This document shows, one piece after another, positions 60,764 through 64,000 of a stretch of 64,000 nucleotides of DNA. A program made the position numbers and the translations under genes. The notes beneath the pieces are model-generated. The model made no database searches, was not told the DNA's origin, and saw only the letters and a program-made list of their open reading frames with translations. Location: positions 620,001 through 684,000 of the forward strand of contig NZ_CP043499.1 of assembly GCF_009498215.1 (NCBI RefSeq), in the 5' to 3' direction. Positions within the stretch are counted from its first letter, which is position 1; the number at the start of each line of letters is the position of its first letter. The stretch is from Rhizobium grahamii (lineage in GTDB: Bacteria > Pseudomonadota > Alphaproteobacteria > Rhizobiales > Rhizobiaceae).

Positions 60764-61843
60764 ATGGCGCGCTTGACCATAAAGGGTATCTCGAAGAGTT
60801 TCGGTTCCTCTCATGCGGTTCGTGATGTCTCGCTCGATGTCGAGGATGGAGAACTGGTTTGCCTTCTCGGTCCTTCCGGCTCGGGCAAGTCGACACTGCT
60901 TCGCATGATCGGCGGCTTCGAAGCACCGACCGCCGGAAGTATCCTGATCGATGCCAAGGATGTGACGTCGTTGCCGCCGGAAAAGCGCCCGACGGGGATG
61001 GTGTTCCAGAGCCATGCTCTGTGGACCCACATGGATGTCTTCAACAACATAGCGTTCGGCCTGAAACTGCGCCGCCTTCCGAAAGCTGAGATCCGCGAAC
61101 GCGTCGAGCAGGCTCTGGCGCTCGTTGGCCTCGCCGATTACGGCAAGCGCATGACGACGCAGCTTTCCGGTGGACAGCAGCAGCGTGTGGCGCTTGCCCG
61201 CTCGCTCGTGCTCGAACCGAAGATCCTCTTGCTCGACGAACCCTTCGCAAGCCTTGACCAGCACCTGCGCGAGCGGTTGCGTGAAGAGGTACGTGATATC
61301 CAGCAGCGGCTGGGCATCACGACGCTTTTCGTCACGCACGGGCAGGACGAGGCGCTGGCGTTGGCCGACCGGATCGTCGTCATGCGCGACGGCAGCACCG
61401 AGCAGATCGGGCCGCCGGACCGCATCTATCGAGAGCCGGAGACGGAATTCGTTGCCGGCTTCATCGGCTCGATGAACTTCATTCGCACGACCGTCAAAGC
61501 CGGATTGAGCGAGCATGCTGCCTTCGCGCTCCCGGTCCCCGTCGCGGATGGCGACGTCGTACTCGCCGTTCGCCCTGAGGCCCTGTCAATTGCTACGGCC
61601 AAGGGGGCAGGCGCCGGCGTCGTTCACCGGAGTATCGACTTCGGGACACACAAGGTCGTCGACGTCGATCTTGCCGACGCGACGCGGGTGAAAGTCATGA
61701 CATCGAGCGACAGCAATTGGACGAAGAGTATGCAGGTGGATCTTACGGCCACTGCCTTCAGAGTTTTCCGCGACAATCGTCTGGTGCACGAGTTCGCCAC
61801 GACGCAGTCGCGTCAGAATGATCGGGTGTTTGGACATGCTTGA
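60764..61843 (+). CDS. ABC transporter ATP-binding protein of the PHO-box operon
   Basis: A 359-residue ATPase with Walker A GPSGSGKST, signature LSGGQQQRVALARSLV, Walker B ILLLDEPFASLDQHLR, switch VTHGQ and a C-terminal TOBE domain (VLAVRPEALSI). It powers the importer. It starts 37 bases after the second permease and overlaps the glycerophosphodiesterase start by eight bases. Confidence 0.94.
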   Translation: MARLTIKGISKSFGSSHAVRDVSLDVEDGELVCLLGPSGSGKSTLLRMIGGFEAPTAGSILIDAKDVTSLPPEKRPTGMVFQSHALWTHMDVFNNIAFGLKLRRLPKAEIRERVEQALALVGLADYGKRMTTQLSGGQQQRVALARSLVLEPKILLLDEPFASLDQHLRERLREEVRDIQQRLGITTLFVTHGQDEALALADRIVVMRDGSTEQIGPPDRIYREPETEFVAGFIGSMNFIRTTVKAGLSEHAAFALPVPVADGDVVLAVRPEALSIATAKGAGAGVVHRSIDFGTHKVVDVDLADATRVKVMTSSDSNWTKSMQVDLTATAFRVFRDNRLVHEFATTQSRQNDRVFGHA

Positions 61844-62687
61844 CGGGCGCGGGATTGCAATCGAACGGGCCGGGCATCGCACGTGGCTGAAATGGCATCG
61901 GGGACACCGCTTCGCCGGCGACATCTCGTTCACCGGCGAGCGCATCGTCGAGGGAATGGAACTCGGAGCCAGCGTCGAGATCGACCTGGTGCGCTTCGGC
62001 GGAGATGGTTTCGCGGTGCTGCATGACGAAACGCTCGATGCAGCGACAACGGGGACCGGTCCCGTTCGGGAGGCAACGGAGAGCTATCTGCGCGGTCTCC
62101 ATCTGCGCGATCCATTCGGAGCGCAGAGTGCGCACAAGGTGATGATGCTCGAGGATCTCGCGCACCTTCTGGCAAAGATCGATCGCGATCCCAGGGCCGG
62201 TCTGCAGCTTGATCTCAAGGAGAATTCGAACACCATTCGAGACGCCGACATTGCCGCATTCGCAGCGGCTATCGCTCCAGTGGCGGAGTCAGTCATTCTT
62301 TCAGGCGGCGACTCCCTTGCGGTCGAGCGGCTCTCGAAAGCCGTGCCCGAGATGGCGATCGGTTACGACCCGTGCCACGACGGAGCGATCGAACGGCTCA
62401 TGGAAACGCGTGATTTTGAAGGCTTCGTAGTGGGCGCGGTAGATGCGGCGCCGCGTGCGAGAATGATCTATCTCAATCGCCGCCTGGTTCTGTTCGCCGA
62501 TCAGGCAGGATTTGATATGATCGCGGCCTTCCACGATACGGGCCGGGTCGTTGACGCCTACACGATCAACTCGGCCGTGCCGTCAACATTGCCAACGGTC
62601 AGACGGCTGCTTGAGCTGAAGGCCGACCAGATCACGACCGATGATCCGGTTGGTCTGGAGCGGCTTCTGACGGAAGATCAGGTCTGA
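61836..62687 (+). CDS. glycerophosphodiester phosphodiesterase family protein
   Basis: A 283-residue GDPD-family protein: the catalytic HRG (His21) near the N-terminus, EIDLVRFGGDGFAVLHDE with acidic metal ligands and catalytic His, LQLDLK, and TDDPVGLERLL at the end. No signal peptide, so it would cleave imported glycerophosphodiesters in the cytoplasm to an alcohol and glycerol phosphate. I use the ATG at 61836; an ATG at 61818 lies deeper inside the ATPase gene. Its end overlaps the convergent inositol-phosphatase-like gene by ten bases. Confidence 0.86.
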   Translation: MLDGRGIAIERAGHRTWLKWHRGHRFAGDISFTGERIVEGMELGASVEIDLVRFGGDGFAVLHDETLDAATTGTGPVREATESYLRGLHLRDPFGAQSAHKVMMLEDLAHLLAKIDRDPRAGLQLDLKENSNTIRDADIAAFAAAIAPVAESVILSGGDSLAVERLSKAVPEMAIGYDPCHDGAIERLMETRDFEGFVVGAVDAAPRARMIYLNRRLVLFADQAGFDMIAAFHDTGRVVDAYTINSAVPSTLPTVRRLLELKADQITTDDPVGLERLLTEDQV

Positions 62688-63538
62688 AGGCCTTCAACGA
62701 GCCAAGGGTGGAGAGACCGGTTTCCGGCGAGGATATCGCCATTCTCGGTGACCGGGCCACCATTGAAGGCGGTGACCACGCCACCGGCCTCGCGCACGAG
62801 CAGGGCAGACGCTCCGTAGTCGTGCAACGATAGCCCATCCTCAAAGAAGCCGTCGAGACGGCCGCACGCGACATAGGCGATCGACAGCGCTGCCGAACCC
62901 AATCTCCGCACGCCTGCGGTGGTCGCCATGAGACGCTTCAGTGCGCTGAAATAGACGCTCTCAGGAACGGCCTTCAGCTGGCCGGGAACCGGCAAGCCCG
63001 CACCAACAAGAACGTCTTCGGTTCCCTTGGAGCCCACACACGCGATCCGCTGCCCATCGAGATAGGCGCCGCCACCAAGCTCGGCGCTGAACAGCTCGTC
63101 CAGCATCGCGTCGTAGACGACACCAGCCACGAGCTCATCGTTCTCGACGATCGAGATGGTCATGCCGAAATGGGGTATCCCCCAGGCGAAGTTCGTCGTG
63201 CCGTCGATCGGGTCGATATAGATCACCGGGGCGCCTTCCGCGGCGTTGCGGTTGCCGACCGCCTCTTCGCCCTTGATCGCATAAGTCGGAAAGGACTTGT
63301 TCAGTTCGTCCACGATGATCCGTTCGACGGCAACGTCGATCTCGGTCTGATAGTCCCGCGGTGCTTTGGCCAGCAGTTCGCCATCCATGCGACGACGGAG
63401 CGACGAGCGCGCCTTGATCCCGCCGATGAGGACGGCTTCCGCGAGCGCCGTAAGGCGTGGAGAGGCGTCTGGGGAGATGCGGGAGGACACTTTGGCGGCT
63501 TCGGAGGAATTTGGATTCGACATCATTCGAAAGCTCAT
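62678..63538 (-). CDS. inositol monophosphatase family protein
   Basis: A 286-residue phosphatase of the IMPase/FBPase/HisN-type superfamily. Metal-binding motifs are visible: KGEEAVG, YIDPIDGTTNFAWG and LHDYGASALLVREAGG. It removes phosphate from inositol or a similar sugar phosphate. The start is uncertain: ATGs at 63538, 63526 and 63523 all precede the conserved part without a clear ribosome site, and the frame is open to 63655. Convergent with the GDPD gene, it may complete phosphate release from imported compounds. Confidence 0.88.
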   Translation of the reverse strand: MSFRMMSNPNSSEAAKVSSRISPDASPRLTALAEAVLIGGIKARSSLRRRMDGELLAKAPRDYQTEIDVAVERIIVDELNKSFPTYAIKGEEAVGNRNAAEGAPVIYIDPIDGTTNFAWGIPHFGMTISIVENDELVAGVVYDAMLDELFSAELGGGAYLDGQRIACVGSKGTEDVLVGAGLPVPGQLKAVPESVYFSALKRLMATTAGVRRLGSAALSIAYVACGRLDGFFEDGLSLHDYGASALLVREAGGVVTAFNGGPVTENGDILAGNRSLHPWLVEGLQT

Positions 63539-63781
63539 GGCAGAGCCATATGAACCTTTGATGACGAGATTCTTGTGGTGCAGCGCCAGGTGACATTTCT
63601 CGAAATAATGTGAATGTTCAGATGCTTGAAGCTCACCCCATCCCAACCGGCCCAATCAATGGATCCGAGCACGTAGGGAGCGTAGAGGAAGTCACGGATC
63701 CCGATGATCCGGTTGTCTGTTCATTCAATGAAGATAAAATGGGCGGGATCTTCCATTGGACCTTCACTGTCGAGGACCGAC

Positions 63782-64000
63782 ATGGCAGACGATCCTTCGA
63801 TCGCACCGGGCGAACCGCCATTTCGAAATTTCCGTATAACGCGTGAAGTAGGGTGTGATCTTCTCGCGTCCCTGCGAGCGAAGCCGATTGACCAACTCGA
63901 GCTTTACGTCTGCTTTTCAGCGACGAACGCGCGCATGCCGGACAGAGGCAGCATTCAGATTTCGCTGGGTTACCGGTCGCCCTTTGCCGAAAGGGCAAGA
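63782..64000 (+). CDS. start of an unidentified protein, cut by the window edge
   Basis: An open frame of 73 codons begins at an ATG preceded by GAGG and runs off the right edge without a stop. The visible part (MADDPSIAPGEPPFRNFRIT, later GSIQISLGYRSPFAERA) is soluble and protein-like but not a family I recognise. Confidence 0.5.
   Translation, partial: MADDPSIAPGEPPFRNFRITREVGCDLLASLRAKPIDQLELYVCFSATNARMPDRGSIQISLGYRSPFAERAR

Noticed and set aside
1..64000. CRISPR arrays, tRNA or rRNA genes, insertion sequences, phage integrase
   Set aside because: No regularly spaced repeats, cloverleaf-like segments, transposase motifs or integrase signatures were seen.

Overview
The window reads as an accessory or chromid-type stretch of a GC-rich alphaproteobacterium of the Rhizobiaceae (Rhizobium/Agrobacterium/Ensifer group). 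Supporting signs are a complete ccoNOQP-ccoGHIS (fixNOQP-fixGHIS) locus with FixK/FNR anaeroboxes, a SyrB-like protein, a pseudoazurin, a PHO-box-driven ABC operon and many importers paired with catabolic enzymes. I see no rRNA, tRNA, replication gene, insertion sequence or CRISPR array, so the replicon type cannot be told.

Layout. 1-6045: a minus-strand catabolic operon (diaminopropionate ammonia-lyase, two M20 amidohydrolases, class II aldolase, zinc alcohol dehydrogenase cut by the left edge) opposite an Lrp regulator. 6131-11212: a TetR-controlled RND efflux pump with twin operator palindromes. 11220-18295: Tat-type carbonic anhydrase, K+ channel, a truncated Ca2+/H+ antiporter, two tandem genes with the same C-terminal zipper (one SyrB-like), a Cys-rich exported protein, an OmpA-family protein, a C45-type hydrolase and a DUF2254 membrane protein. 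18350-27511: micro-oxic respiration (pseudoazurin, cbb3 oxidase and its assembly genes) with four FNR-type boxes, one of which seems to drive a small RNA. 27623-38797: a LysE exporter, then a LysR-controlled operon that imports a phenolic compound and degrades it through hydroxyquinol and maleylacetate. 38894-46755: a small lipoprotein, a SAM-cyclase-ATPase-TPR signalling protein, a diheme protein, an NTF2-like protein and an M4-like metalloprotease. 47017-55739: a LacI-controlled sugar ABC system with a GH127 beta-L-arabinofuranosidase, facing an S33 aminopeptidase. 56126-63538: a small membrane protein, a diguanylate cyclase and a PHO-box ABC importer with a glycerophosphodiesterase and an inositol-monophosphatase-family enzyme. 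A gene start runs off the right edge.

Together the genes suit a root-associated bacterium that scavenges plant phenolics, arabinosylated glycoprotein pieces, unusual amino acids and phosphorylated organics, and that respires at low oxygen.

Four otherwise intact plus-strand genes (ccoI, GH127, the sugar-ABC ATPase and one permease) each lack a single base, at or next to a short G run. Restoring one base gives the family-typical sequence every time. This points to base-calling error or very recent decay rather than old pseudogenes. The most interesting candidates are the FNR-driven small RNA between ccoP and ccoG, an intradiol dioxygenase whose iron-ligand His is Asn, a near-identical 21-bp promoter motif shared by two loci, and the PHO-box importer operon.
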